The notes: generated from the letters alone by a model not told the origin. Shown: positions 44,700 through 57,500, counted from the first letter of the stretch. The stretch: DNA of 64,000 nucleotides from Cyrtodaria siliqua (GCA_037043455.1 JAWPHD010000232.1:434001-498000); one strand, 5' to 3'. A program made the numbers and translations.

Positions 44700-46055
44700 A
44701 CTGATGCAGATGGTGACGGTTCCTGCTGATGTGATTGTTAACGGTTCCTACTTATATGACTGGTGAAGGTACCAACTGGTGTAATTGGTGGAGGTACCAA
44801 CTGGTGTGATTGGTGGAGGTACCAACTGGTGTGATTGGCGGAGGTACCTACTGATGTGATTGATGAATGTACCAACTGATATGATTGGTGAAAGTACCAA
44901 CTGATGTGATTGGTCAAGGTACCTACAGATGTGATTGGTGAAGGTACCAACTGATGTGATTGGTGAAGGCACCTAATAATGTGATTGGTGAATATACCTA
45001 CTGATGTGATTGATGAATGTACCTACTGATGTGATTGGTCAAGGTACCTACATATGTGATTGATAAAGGTACCAACTTATGTGATTGGTGAAGGTTTGGT
45101 GAAGGTAACAAGTGATATGATTGGTGAAGGTACCTACTGATGTGATTGGTGGAGGTACCAACTGATGTGATTGGTGGAGGTACCAACTGATGTGATTGGT
45201 GAAGGTAGCTACTGATGTGATTGGTGAAGGTATCAGCTGATGTGATTGGTGAAATCACCAACTGATGTGATTGGTGAAGGCACCTACTGATGTGATTGGT
45301 GAAGGTGCCAGCTGATGTGATTGGTGGAGGTACCAACTGATGTGATTGGGTTGGTGGAGATACCTACTGATGTGTTTGGTTACGGTACCTACTGATGTGA
45401 TTGATGGAGGTACCAACTGATGTGGTTGGTGCAGATACCTACTGATTTGTTTGGTGAGGACCTACGGATATGTTTGGCGGAGGTACCAACTCGTGTGGTT
45501 GGTGAAGGTACCTACTGATGTGATTGTTGAAGGTACCTACTGATGTGATTGTTGAAGGTACCTACTGATGTGTTGGTTACGGTACCTACGGATTTGGTTG
45601 GTGAGGTACCTACGGATTTGGTTGGGGAGGTACCTACGGCTGTGATTGGTGGAGGTACCAACTGATGTGGTTGTTGAAGGTACCTACTGAGTTGATTGAT
45701 GAAGGTATACACATGTCGGACTAGAAATGTACCTACTGATGTGATTGGTGAAGGTACCAACTACTGATGTGATTGACAAAGGTACCAACAGATGACACCT
45801 ACGGATGCGAATAATTGAATTGAATTGGATTGTATAGTCGCACCAACAGCTAAGGTCATGTTGCGACTTTCCAGCTTCCACTGGTGGAGGAAGACCCCAG
45901 GTGCCCCTCCGGGCAATTTTCGTGCACGAGCGGGCACCTGGGCAGAACCACCGACGTTCCGCAAGCCAGCTGGATAGCTGCCTCACATAAAGATTCCTAG
46001 GGATGCGAATAATGAAGGTACCTTCAACTATGATCGGTAAAGGTACCTATTTGTT
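44700..46055 (+). repeat. 25-bp satellite with GGTACC in most units, ~45 copies
   Basis: The unit is ACCAACTGATGTGATTGGTG + AAGGT, with an exact 25-bp step at 44771, 44796, 44821 and 44846. GGTACC and GATTGG recur in most units. A SINE interrupts the array at 45816-45995. Minus-strand frames (HQLVPPPITSVGT..) are artefacts. Confidence 0.92.
45816..45995 (-). mobile_element. SINE-like insertion in the 25-bp satellite
   Basis: CCTACGGATGCGAATAAT (45798-45815) and CCTAGGGATGCGAATAAT (45996-46013) are an 18-bp target duplication with one mismatch. Minus-strand reading contains CGTCGGTGGTTCTGCCCAGG, TGCCCGCTCG.., GGAGGGGCACCTGGGGTCTT, CCTCCACCAGTGGAAGCTGG and ..GTTGGTGCGAC. I recognise this as a widespread bivalve dispersed repeat of SINE type, but I cannot name the family. 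Confidence 0.8.
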
Positions 46056-46315
46056 TCTATATTCTTAAAAAAACAAGAGTATATACGTATTCCAGTTGTT
46101 TGTTCTGGTATGCTTTTTATCACATAACTTGGTTTCTGGGAGTGTATTAAAGCCACGACTTAGTGCGTTATAGATGGAAATTGGGACCGAATCACTGTGT
46201 TTGTGTACAGTAAAACATTTAGTCCCAATTGTTTGCATGGTATATTATACGATACGTTCAGAAACCTTAAATATGTTTCATTATTTGAAATGTTACTTTA
46301 TAAAATGCATGTTAG

Positions 46316-46880
46316 TAACGTTAAAAAGTTTATCCAAAGAGGTTATGACCCTATCGATCTTTGATTGTTCGATGACCGGACAGAGTGTGGACCCTAAGTT
46401 GACGTCTACCCAAATCCTTATAGGACGGTAGCATTTGATGTTTGTCTTGTCAGACCCTTAATGGTTTGGTCTGTGGTTGCTCTGGCTTCTACCAAGTCAC
46501 TGTTTACTTACTTTGTGGCTTTCTAGGGTTTTGTTTTATATATTATATATACATGATCATTTATGTGTTTTGCTTATATTGCCTATTAATGCTGCCTTGT
46601 TTGTTAAAAATTATAACCTGGCGGGGATATCTTTATTTACACTGTCCCGTTCGTTGGAATGAAAATGGGGTAAGTGTAAGGTTTGGTGCACACTAGAACC
46701 TGGTTCAAACCCCCAGCGGCTTTTTTTGCCACTGACCGTTCCAAGGTTTTGTCAACCTTTTTGTGCTTGTGATATCTTATCTTGCTGTTTATTCATCTTT
46801 TAAGTCGTTCTTTGTTTCTGTGTTTGTTTGTGGTTGACTGTCGTCCTTGAATGCTACTTTTCATGTTCGATTTTTATATC
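46316..46880 (+). mobile_element. PLE 3' fragment, diverged
   Basis: GTTAAAAAGTTTATCCAAAG onward matches 20632-21275, but with an internal deletion between CCCTATC and the GACCGGACAG block. The coding end is broken. The 3'UTR is retained, with the first conserved hairpin lost. Confidence 0.8.
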
Positions 46881-46889
46881 TACTTTTAA

Positions 46890-47060
46890 GGTGTCGCATT
46901 ATTTGTAGTGCGAATGCGTTACAGACATGTAACGTAGCTGATGTCATGTAAACAAACAAACGGCGTCATGGTCGTTTTACAAAATGTCGCCGTAAACAAG
47001 GTAAATTGAAAACATTATAGTGAAACTATCACGTCGTAGGAGTGTTATGTGATAAATAGT
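46890..47060. other. No recognisable feature
   Basis: Unique sequence between the PLE fragment and a hairpin element. Confidence 0.45.
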
Positions 47061-47062
47061 AT

Positions 47063-47188
47063 CTTACATTCAGGAATGTGTATTATTGACTTTAATAATC
47101 TCGTTCGAAAAAATATAGGATATTCGTTTCGGCCTCATATCCTATCATTTTATCCAACTCAATAATACACAGTCACTCATGTAAGAAT
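47063..47188. repeat. ~125-bp hairpin element
   Basis: CTTACATTCAGGAATGTGTA..TTATTGA at the left pairs with TCAATAATACACAGTCACTC..ATGTAAG at the right. Inside, ATAGGATAT pairs with ATATCCTAT. This is a palindromic MITE-like structure with no coding sequence. Confidence 0.75.
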
Positions 47189-47214
47189 CTGAATCTGAAT
47201 GCATCCTTCATATT

Positions 47215-47435
47215 GACGATAATAGGGAGACGAATGTATTGTGGTGGAGGAAAGACAATTCACATTTCCTGGGTTATAATTAGTACCCAACCCTCCAACC
47301 GCCGAAATTGAACTGACACTTGTTTCACATATCAACACATTTTCGACTCCGACCTAGGATCAGAAGTCACTACCCGGCGTTGATAGCGGTGAAAGGCGAA
47401 TGTTAGTTAGAGTGCTAGACCACTCGACCACGGAA
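47215..47435 (-). mobile_element. Degraded SINE, tRNA-Ser-headed family
   Basis: Minus-strand reading begins near 47435 with TCTTCCGTGGTCGAGTGG, has a long variable region, and continues to a core with ACTAATTATAACCCAGGAAA, comparable to the SINE at 10135-10372. The B box is decayed. From 47436 to 47796 I see nothing else. Confidence 0.6.
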
Positions 47436-47796
47436 GATCCTGTATATTGTTAATGACAACTGAAACGTGTCTGGTATCCCATAACAAATATCGCATTTGA
47501 TGATGTTGTACACGTTGAACAAGTGAATGTTTAATGGTTGCCTTTTGTGTGCTAATTATATTTTCATAAGTTATCGCGTCAATTCCGTTCGATGCTTCGT
47601 TTAGCGGTCCAGGGTGGCTAATCTTATAACCATATACCTTTTATGTATGTAATTCCCTGTGCATTAATATTTATTCCAATCACATACTTGGTTGGATGCT
47701 GGGTGCTGGAACTAACTATAAAATAATTGTGTTATTTTACTTCAGAAATACCAATATTCTACGGGTGAACGTTTGTTGTATTAAAGAAATATAAAA

Positions 47797-48297
47797 CGAT
47801 CGGACAGGGAAAGTAGCATTCAAGGAGAACAGTCAATCACAAAAAACAGAAACAAACACGCAAACAGACAAACAAGAAGGCAAATGTAATAATAAAAGCA
47901 AACGACATCACAAACACAAACGTATTGACAATAGGGCTACCGCCTTGGAACGGCCAGTGGCAAAGTAGGCCACTGGGGGTTTAAACCGGTTCTAGGGTGC
48001 ACCAAACCTCACACTTACCCTACTGTCATCCCATTAAAACAGGACAGTGTAAATAAAGAAATCCCCGCCATGATCTAATCTCTAACCAACAAGGCAGCAT
48101 CAATAGGCAACAAAAGTAAAACACAAATATGCTCGAGTAAATATAATACAAAAAAACAACAGCCTAGAAAGTCACAATGAAGGTACTCAATGACTTGGCA
48201 GAAGTAAAAGCAACAAGAGAATAAACCATTAAGGGCACGACAAGAAAGATCATAGACAAACATCAAACGCCACCGTCCCAATGGGCTTTAGGTAGGA
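47797..48297 (-). mobile_element. PLE 3'UTR copy that truncates a FReD gene
   Basis: Minus-strand sequence from CCTAAAGCCCATTGGGACGG (48297) to GACAGGGAAAGTAGC.. (47797) matches 20779-21275 closely, including both hairpins. It begins at the end of the PLE coding region. It abuts FReD coding sequence at about 48300, so the insertion or a later deletion removed the upstream part of that gene. Confidence 0.85.
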
Positions 48298-48300
48298 TCG

Positions 48301-48545
48301 TCTTTGGTTTTCATGTTCAATTGGAAGTTCTCGACATATGACAACGACAACGATGCGAGCTTCTTTGATAACTGTGCCCAAACGTTTAGCGGCGCCTGGT
48401 GGTACACCGATTGCCATAATAGCAATTTGAACGGCCTTTACCTTGGAGGACCAACAGTAACATTCGCCAATGGTATGACTTGTTACACTTGTTGGGGACT
48501 TTCTACTCTGTGAAGACGTCCGTCATGAATACTAAACGGAATGTG
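48301..48545 (+). pseudogene. Fibrinogen-related gene fragment, frameshifted
   Basis: It encodes NWKFSTYDNDNDASFFDNCA then QTFSGAWWYTDCHNSNLNGL and YLGGPTVTFANGM: the calcium loop (DNDND), the CA..(S)GAWWY.DCH pair and SNLNGLY hallmark of fibrinogen-like domains. The domain's last strand should follow WGD; a one-base shift makes it read WGLSTL*, while the next frame gives YSVKTSVMNTKRNV*, comparable to the usual YSLK...M..R end. The 5' part is replaced by PLE 3'UTR. It retains a better calcium loop than the 16545 exon, so it is a distinct paralogue. From 48546 to 48965 I see nothing else. Confidence 0.82.
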
Positions 48546-48969
48546 TAACATTATATCTATTTTATTATATTCAACTCTGAAAACGCATAATATTACTGAC
48601 CATAGACTATTAGACCATATCATTATGTAGTCTGTACTGACCATAAACTATTATACCATTTCTGTACTGACCATAGCTAATAAGATCATAAGAGCTACGA
48701 TTCTTGCAGCTAATACCAGGCTCGGGAACTCATTCTATAGTATTCGGAACATAGCATAGAACGGCTTGATGTTAGTTAACATTAGTTTAAGTATAATATT
48801 TATAAAATAATTTTTAGTAAACACATTTCATGCAAGTTTAACAAACTTAAATGTTTTCCATGGAATGTCATTATGATACTATTTATTCATAGTTGAGTGC
48901 GTTTTGGTTAGATCGAATGTACATTTGTATTCATGTATTGTAAGGTGTAATAAGGTAATTGACCGCTTC

Positions 48970-51390
48970 TTGAATGAATGAAGTGGATTATGATGTTTTT
49001 ACGGCTCGTCGGCACATACATAGGTCTTATTGTGCGCAAAAATTGATGAAAAATGAAGTATTAATTAATAAATTCAATGTAAATATATAAGATTAAAACT
49101 ATAAAACATAAGGGGATGATTAAGTGTAACATAAACTTGTATGTAATCAACAAATGCCCGTCCAACAGGGTATATAAACAAAGTAAATATATATAAGAAC
49201 ACATTATAATATGATTTATATAGTCTGATCTCTTTTAGAAATCTAAACAAGACTAAATCTACAGTATCAAATAACTCTTTCATAGTATTAACATTGTAGT
49301 ACCTTTGACGCATAGGATCAAAGTATACACATTCCAATAGATGTGTTTGACCGTTAACGGTGGCAAAGCAGGGGTATACATTCTTGTAATTGCTCACCAC
49401 TTGTAATAAATATGAATGAGTATAACGTGTATGCCCTATCCTGCACCGGCTAGGACAACTTCCTCACGACGATGGGGTCTACTAGAAGAACGCCATTCTC
49501 CGAGTAACGGTTTAATTGAATGGAGTTTATTGTTAACTGACAAATCCCAAGGGGTTTGACCAAGAGTTACGATATAGTGTTAATACAACTTTAAGATCAG
49601 TATAAGGTAATTTGGTATAGATATATGTAAATCTAATGCTGCCTTAGCAGCACTAATCAGCTCTATCATTACCACGTATTCCTACATGGCTTGAAGCCAG
49701 CAGAAAATAATAACATTATCAATTATAAGAGAATTGTACTTTCTAAAAGTTGAAGCACAGCTGGGTTATCTGTTTCATATTACCCAGTGCTTGAAGAGAT
49801 GAAAGGGAATCAGAAAAGATTACAAAATGGGTCATCATCAGATTGCTGATATAATTTAAGGCAAGTTCAATTGCCTTAAGTTCAGCTGAAAAGATAGAGA
49901 CCTTGTCAGGCAGGCGGCTCTTTATGCTGTGTTTGGTGAACAACAGCTGCTGCAGCTACCTTATCTCCATCTTTAGAGCCATCTGTGTATATATGTTGAA
50001 AGTTACTGTATTTTCGATTTAATTCATTAAATTTGCTTTGAAAGAGAGTAGGGTCTGTACTGGATTTGTTTTTATTACAAAGATCAAAAATAATTGTTGG
50101 TGTTTCCAAGTCCACGGTGGAATTTGTGGTACTTTGTACTTGGCAATCAAATTTAGGTCGATTTCAGTGTCTCTTAATTTTGGTTTAATACGAAGACCAA
50201 AATCGTCGAATGGCCTTCGGTTTTCGATCAAAAGAGGTTCACAACTAGGATTAAAACGTTATCGAACAGTTGGGGTTTAAAGAGTTAGACTTTAATTTAA
50301 TGACGTATTGAAGAGCTAATTTGTTCCGTCTATAAGACAGTGATGGTTCATTAGCTTCAACATATAGACTTCGGCTGGTGATGTATGAAAGGCACCTAAG
50401 GCGAGTCGTAATCCTTTGATTATGTATAGGGTCGAGCATCTGCAAGTACGACTTGCGAGTCGACTCCATATACTATCGAGCCGTAGTCCAGCTTGGATCT
50501 GATAAGAGATCTGTAAAGTCGCAAGAGACTTTTCGATCTGCTCTCCAATTAGTGTTTGCAACAACTTTAAGTAAGTTAAGAGCTTTAAGGCATTGGCCTT
50601 CAAGTATTTAAGGTGTGGTATAAACGTTAAGTTACGGTCGAAATAAGACCAAGGAATTTGTCTCTCCACTGCTGGTATTGGTGACCTATCCAGTGTTAAT
50701 GAGGGTCTTCATGATGTTTACGAAGTGACAAAAGTGATACAATTAGAATTTTAGATTTAGAGAAATTTAAAACCATTTTCATCAGACCAGGTCTGAAGTT
50801 TATTGAGACATTGATGTAATTGTCTCTCGATAGTATTCATGTTTTTTGCACGATAACATATAACAAAGTCGTCAACATATAGCGAACAATCCACACCTGG
50901 ATTGATGTATTTTACTATACTGTTAATCTTTATATTAAAAAGTGTGACAGAGAGTATGCTGCCCTGTGGAACACCCATCTCCTGTTCATGAATATCAGAG
51001 AGGGTTGAACCCATTCGGACACGAAATTGTCTATCATCTAAGAATTTCTCTATAAAAATGGGTAATCGGCCTCTAAGACCAAGGTCATGAAGTTCATTCA
51101 CAATACCATACTTCCATGCAGTATCATAAGCTTTCTCCAAGTCAAAAAATACAGCGACTAGATGTTTTTTTTTATGAAAGCTTCCCTAATAAATGATTCA
51201 AATCGAATGAGATTGTCTGTTGTGCCTCGTTGGCGCCGGAATCCACTTTGATACTTTGTTATCAGCTTGTTGGATTTCAGGTACCAAACGAGTCTCTCAT
51301 TAATCATTCGTTCCATGGTTTTACATATACAACTCGTTAAAGCAATAGGGCGATAATTTATTGGCTTCTTGGAGGAATTAAATTCAAGTG
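48970..51390 (-). pseudogene. RNase H-bearing LINE (I/Nimbus-like), 5'-truncated
   Basis: The minus strand begins at KKPINYRPIALTSCICKTME (RT entry), then FFDLEKAYDTAWKYG (motif A), MGVPQGSILSVTLFNIKINS (B), CSLYVDDFVICY (C), LNKLQTWSDENGFKF, RNase H with YTDGSKDGDKVAAAAVV, FSAELKAIELAL and FVIFSDSLSSLQAL, and a C-terminal part THLLECVYFDPMRQRYYNV, KELFD..FLKEIRLY. The 3' end has GTGCCGACGAGCCGTAAAAA and a short (TTCA)n tail at 48970-48982. Frameshifts, one in the A-run near 51170, separate the pieces. APE and ORF1 are missing. It is the same family as 729-1856. Confidence 0.87.
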
Positions 51391-51394
51391 ATAA

Positions 51395-51765
51395 TAGTTC
51401 TCTTTCTGACAGATCTGACACTAGAATAGTCCGATTTTTCGCAGAGTTGCATCACGATAGATAATGATTTACTTACTATCTGGCCGATCTGACACTATAC
51501 TAATCGACTGGGGAGTTATCATGAATCAATAATAGATGAACAGTATGATCTAGTTGTTCCTTACAATAGCCGGCACGTGGGTTTCTGGAATCAGAAGTTA
51601 GCAGTTAAATAAAATACATACACGTTTAAAGAATAACGGAAAAATGACACTACAAAGCCGTTTATCAATATCTATCCAGGTGTTCAGGTTATATAATACT
51701 ATATATGTGCCGATTAAAAGTATAGGAAATATATCAGTTATATATACACCTCGTCGACAGTAAAT
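51395..51765. other. Flank with GATCTGACAC..ATAGTC blocks
   Basis: GATCTGACACTAGAATAGTC and GATCTGACACTATACTAATCGACTGG occur about 70 bp apart and resemble 54740-54860 (GATCTGGTACC..ATAGTCGACTGG..GGAATCAATAATGGATGA). This is a low-copy dispersed repeat; no gene. Confidence 0.5.
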
Positions 51766-51769
51766 GAGA

Positions 51770-52830
51770 TATAGGGTCCTATAGAAACCACAGCGTCCAA
51801 ACGCTAAGGATGTGTAGATACGCAGTCGGTTTTCGTATTTTTGCCCCATCCGCTGGGGCCCCATATAGGGTTATCATGTCAAAAAAACACAAACAAATAC
51901 ATATCTTGTCCAAATGTGAATGCATTTGATTTTAATTTGGTATGGTATTTTATGGACTCGATGCACAACATTTATAAAACGGGTTTTGTTCTCCTGTGTA
52001 ACGATGCCCCTCTACAAGATTAAAACTTGGTGAGCTTTCAGTAATTTACTCTTACAGAGTTTCGGTCTTATGGCAACTCCTTCTATAACCGTTGGGATAT
52101 CAATTTCATGTATGGTGTTTTTCTTCGGATGTGTAGATGGGCAATAATGTCACGATTATGGCTTCTCCCACTGGAAGAGGATGTATATTTTCCAAATGTG
52201 AATGGTTATGATTTAAATTTGGTATGGTCATTTATTGACTCGAGGCACAACAAATGTAAAACGGGTGTTGACCTGCTGAATAAAAGTGCCCCTCTACAGT
52301 GGTACAACTTGGGGAATGATATGGTATTTCATGGACTCGATTCACAACATTAATAAAAAGGGTTTTGTTCTCCTGTGTAACGAGACCCCTCTACAGGGAT
52401 ACAACTTGCGGAACTTGAAGTAATTTACTATTACAGAGTTTCCGACTTGTGACGCTAACTTCTTCCATATCCTTTGAGATATCAAGTTCATGCGTGGTGT
52501 ATATCTTAGTGAAGGATGTGTAGATGCGCAATAACTGTTCGTATTTGTGGCTCCATCTGCTGAGGCCACCTGAAGGGTAATCCGGTAAAGACACACAAAA
52601 TATGGACATATTTCACAATGTGAATGCATTCTAATTGGGTTTGATAATATTTCACAGTGTGAATGCATTTGATTCTAATTGGGTATGATAATAAAGGGAC
52701 TCGAGGCATAACACACATAAACGGATTTTGACCTTCTATGTATATGGGCCTCTCTGCATAGGTACAACTTGGGGGAACTTGCAGTAATTTGTACGTTCTA
52801 CTGCCATTTGGCTCAATATAATGCAAAGAC
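51770..52830 (+). repeat. Diverged tandem repeat, about three units of 160-300 bp
   Basis: GGTATGGT.TTTTATGGACTCG, CCCCTCTACA..ACAACTT, GTAATTTACT.TTACAGAGTT and GGATGTGTAGATG.GCAATAA recur in order near 51935-52150, 52220-52320, 52335-52545 and 52690-52800. No conserved frame. Confidence 0.65.
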
Positions 52831-54000
52831 TTTTGTTATAAGTGCTATGCTCGTCTTGTTTAAGAAAATTAAATACTTTTTAATTGACACAATATCACTA
52901 ATCTTCCATTTCTTTAATTTCTGCATCTTCATGGAACATCTAAAAAGGACTGATGTTAACGACATGTAAACTTTCACAGTGTTTCGCTGAAAATTCTGCG
53001 ATTAGGTAAATTACTAATGGTGCTCAGTGGGATTTATTAGTATTAATTATAAATGTATTTTATTTTATTTACATGCTGTTATAAATCATTAATTACAGAT
53101 GAACAACCTATAGTTTGCTAGTCGCGCACAACGCTTACAGAACACGTACGTTTTTTTGCGGAACGATATATGTTTTGATATATATATAGCGAAACAAATA
53201 CTGTTGGATGTATTATACCGTAATTATTGAATCCCAAATTCTTTTTAGAATAATAACAATAAAGACATGATATAATTATAATTTAAATTTAACAAACATA
53301 AGTATTCAAACACAGTTTAACTCAAATGAGTTCAAAGCAGGTATTTGTTTTCTTTGCGGTCGTCATTATCAACGATGTGTTTTGCGAGCAATGGAATCCT
53401 TATTACAAAACATCATTGATATGACGATACGTCGAACCCCGGACATATCCATTATTACCAACACTATGACGTCATTGTCGCTTATCCCTTGCGCAACTTC
53501 CTGTTCATAATGCATAACACCTATACCACAAATGTAAGTGAAATAGTTTACCCATGAAAATGTGATTGACCTCAATTTTAATCATCAGCAAAATGATGAA
53601 TTATCGACACGCTTAATTCTGTTTTCTAGATAGATGAATCGTTCCATAGTGCTTTCTCGAATATACCGGTAAACGGCCGCTGCGCTGAAAACTATAAATG
53701 CGCAGATACGGGCGCAAATCTATTCAATTGGCACGGAACTGGCACTGTCGCGAAACCGGTCAAATGACTGTAATAAATGTAAATTAAAGTCGACCCATTC
53801 ATTGTAAGCAAATTTATCAAATTATTAATGTTTTCCATTAAGGAGTTTGACTAGGCTGCGTGACATTGCGATGCTAATTGTTCATGCTTAAGAACGTGTT
53901 AGTCACACATATTATTTATACTTTCATTTGTATATTTAATCAGTATACATGACCGCTTTAAGGCGGAGTAATATTACGATTATCAATATTGGCTGAATAA
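52831..54000. other. No recognisable gene
   Basis: AT-rich sequence. I see no exon, RNA gene or transposon ends. Confidence 0.5.
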
Positions 54001-54004
54001 CGTA

Positions 54005-54275
54005 TGCAAGTAGTTCCATTTAAAGGTCGTGGGGGAATATTAAGAATCAAGTGTGGATGAACAGTGTATACGAGTGGTTTCCTTTAATAGTCGTGAGTAA
54101 ATATGAAAGATCAAACGTATTCACATGGTTTCCTGTAATAGTCGTGAGTAAATATGAAGAATCAAGCATAGATGAACGGTGTATTTACGTGGTTTCCTTT
54201 AATAGTCGTGAGTAAATAAGTCGAACTAATCATAGATGAACAGTGTATTTGAGTGACTAACATTAATGGTCGCAT
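54005..54275 (+). repeat. ~70-bp tandem repeat, about four units
   Basis: GTGGTTTCCTTTAATAGTCG, TGAGTAAATATGAA.GATCAA and AGATGAACAGTGTAT recur with one short unit near 54110-54150. They resemble the low-copy blocks at 51540 and 54800. Confidence 0.75.
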
Positions 54276-54450
54276 CATGAGCTTATCTAAAATCCGTATT
54301 GATGAGTAGAGTATAAGGTGACATACCCCGACATTCAGCCTGCTGAGCACAATACAGTCTAAGCTATTTTGTGAGATCATTCACAAGTTACACATCATTC
54401 GTTCACTTAAATATTCAATGATTCTGTGAACAACGCACTTACATACGCGT

Positions 54451-54512
54451 ACCCCCACCCCCACACACTCCCGCTTCACACACGGCACCCCACCCCACCC
54501 CCACCCCCACAC
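54451..54512 (-). other. C-rich tract, G-quadruplex-capable on minus strand
   Basis: ACCCCCACCCCCACACACTC, then ACCCCACCCCACCCCCACCC followed by more C-runs. The minus strand has more than four G-runs of 4-5 within ~60 bp. From 54513 to 54960 I see only the dispersed repeat block noted above. Confidence 0.5.
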
Positions 54513-57500
54513 ACACATTCAATATTGTTCTGTCCTATATACAGGATATTTACTTGTTTTGCAACTGTTCATATCATACATTCAACTATGCATGTTTTAG
54601 AAATCTCCATCTATATTTTGTTGATCAGATGAAATTTAACTTTCAAATAAAATATTCTTTTGAGACGAAAACATGCAAATTTTAAACTTTGGAATTTTCC
54701 ATGGAATTTCTTTAGTTTTTAGCATTCTCGATCTGGAAGTACTTTCAGACCGATCTGGTACCAAAATAGTCGACTGGTGGGCCTATCAGGAATCAATAAT
54801 GGATGAACAGTGTATTCTAATTGTTTCTTTTGATAGTCGGCTTGCGCTAGAGTTAAAACTGAAATATATCTTTACATATCTTTAGGTTATTACTGTTATG
54901 CATTTATTTAGATAAATATGCGTGTTGGTGAATAAACACGTGACCCAGATCATAACATTAGATTATTATTAGTTTAATAATATTTTATTGCAGATATGTT
55001 ACAATACATCAATTCAACATCACAATATTCATAGAAACATATGCAAATGGATTGAACTACAAGTTATTACAACATTAGTTACAGTTCTCTCCATTTTGGC
55101 TGAACAAGTGTATATGATTATCGGTTTGAAATTGTAACAATATATTTAAATATAAATTTGATAAGGAAAAACGAAGAAAAAAATAATAAAAAAAATCCAA
55201 AAAAGTAAACTCTGCCATGCCATTCTACCACCACGCAATCTCCACCGAAATAACACCACAATATCCCCGTTCAGGCTGATAGAAACATAGTGACAGTATA
55301 TATAGACAAAATACAGCGCTATATTGATACAAAGTTAAGGATTTTTGAATCGTTTAGTGTTTTTAATATAGTTGTGAACTTGAGTAAATATAATATGATT
55401 TTCCTCGTATTTTAGTTGGTCGATGCCGTATAAAAGTTTGTGAGTGCTTAAAGGATGAAATATACGAGTGTCTATAAAATAATTACCGTCTTTCATTTCT
55501 TAAATTTACACATCTAAACAAATAATGCTCAACATCTTCAAAACCATCACCACATATACAATTGGGATTATCCCTCAAATGATTAAGAAAGAGATCAGCA
55601 TTTAAATTGCTGCAGTTGTTTCGCAAACGCGCATGTAGAACTGAAAGGTATCTATCACCCAGTATATAGTATTGGGGAACTATCGGTGGTTTAAAGTAAT
55701 TGTTAAGTCTAGTTTTAAAACTCGAAAGGGATGGTGCTTCGCGAATATTAATATCAAGTTCATTCCAAAGTTTTAGAGATGACAGTAAGACTGATCTAGG
55801 TAAAGTATCGAAGTTGGAACTGTTTCTCAAGTTGTAAGGATTCGATTCCGAAACAGTTGCAGGGAATATTTCATTCAAGTAACTCGGTAAATCTCCATTT
55901 GTAAACTTAAAGGTCAATACCAACTTTTGGATATGTCTTCGGTCGGCCAGAGAGACCAAACCAATTTCAGTTAACAATTTTTGTATAGAGACAGAACGAG
56001 TCAGGCCAGTAACTATTCGCGCGGCTTCATATTGTATTTTTTCTAAGTTATCTTTTTCATAATTTGTACAACTATCCCATACTATAGCCGCGTATTCTAA
56101 AATAGGGCGAAGGTAAGATTTATATATTTGATTAAGCGTTTGACGTTTTAATTTAAATTTCATTAATTTCATTGAACCTAATAGGTTAGACGCAGATATT
56201 ACAATATTTGAAATATGTTGATGCCAGGACCCATCATGACTAAGGGTTACTCCTAGATGTTTATGATGGTCAACAAAGTTAAGTTGTGTATTTTCAAATA
56301 TCAAAGACGGACGGTTTCTTGTTGCAAGTGAAAAGAAGATAACTTCAGTTTTAGATGGATAACATTTTACTAGCCATTGCTTTGACCAATTCGATATTTT
56401 ACACAGGTCCTCATTAACTGTAGTTTCCATATAATCTAAGTCGGATGTAGATACCGCAATAGAACTGTCATCAGCAAATAGCCTTGTCGTACTAAGCAAT
56501 GCATCAGCTATGTCGTTTATATAAATTAAAAACAATAATGGTCCTAGAACAGACCCCTGGGGTACGCCGGCATTTGGAGTTTTTATTTCAGAAAAGGTCG
56601 AACCAACGAAAACTCTTTGTTTACGATCAGTTATATAATTATTTATCCAATTAATAAGGTTGCCTGAAATGCCATGTTGTCAGAGTTTAAAAATTAAAGC
56701 TGCGTGCCAGATGCGATCGAAAGCTTTGGATATATCAAAAAATACCATACATGTAAATTTGTTTTCATCAATCGCTTTGCATATTTGATTATACATATCA
56801 ATTAGTTGATAAACTGTTGAGTGACCAGGTAAGAAACCAGACTGTTTTTTAAATATTAAATTATTGGTAAGCAAAAAATTAAAAATATGTTTGAATATCA
56901 CGCGTTCCATAACTTTTCCAACGCAACTAATTAACGATATTGGTCTATAGTTTGAAGGTGAATCTTTATCACCTGATTTAAAAAGTGGCATAACATTAGC
57001 TAATTTCCAGCATTGTGGAAAAATATTTTCTTGAATTGAACGATTAAACAGAATACACAGGGGGCGACATATAGTTTTTGAAGTTTCTTTCAGGACTCTA
57101 TGACTTATTTCATCTGGCCCACTAGCTTTATTTATCACTAAAGTTGATAGGGTATCAGAAATTTCATTTTCAGTAATATTAATATCATTGATACTATTGA
57201 TCGTCTTAGGTATAAATTGTGGTAGAATGGCACTGGTGTCGTCAACAGTTGATATTGATGTAAAAAAGTCATTCAATAAATTTGCCTTTTCTTCGTCAGA
57301 TACAGAATATAAACCATCGTTGTTCTTTAAAGGTGGTATGACGCTACAACTGTTAGCGTTTTCTTTAATTAACATTTTGATTATTTTCCAGTACTGTCGA
57401 GGATTTGCAGAATTCATATCACTTAGAGAAAATTCAAGTTGATTAAAAAATATTTCTTTTGCATGCTTTTTCATATTATTAACTTTATTTCGAAGGTCTT

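Noticed and set aside
44738..45760. HQLVPPPITSVGT-type repeat proteins on the minus strand
   Set aside because: Translation of the 25-bp satellite; the frame changes from unit to unit because 25 is not a multiple of three.
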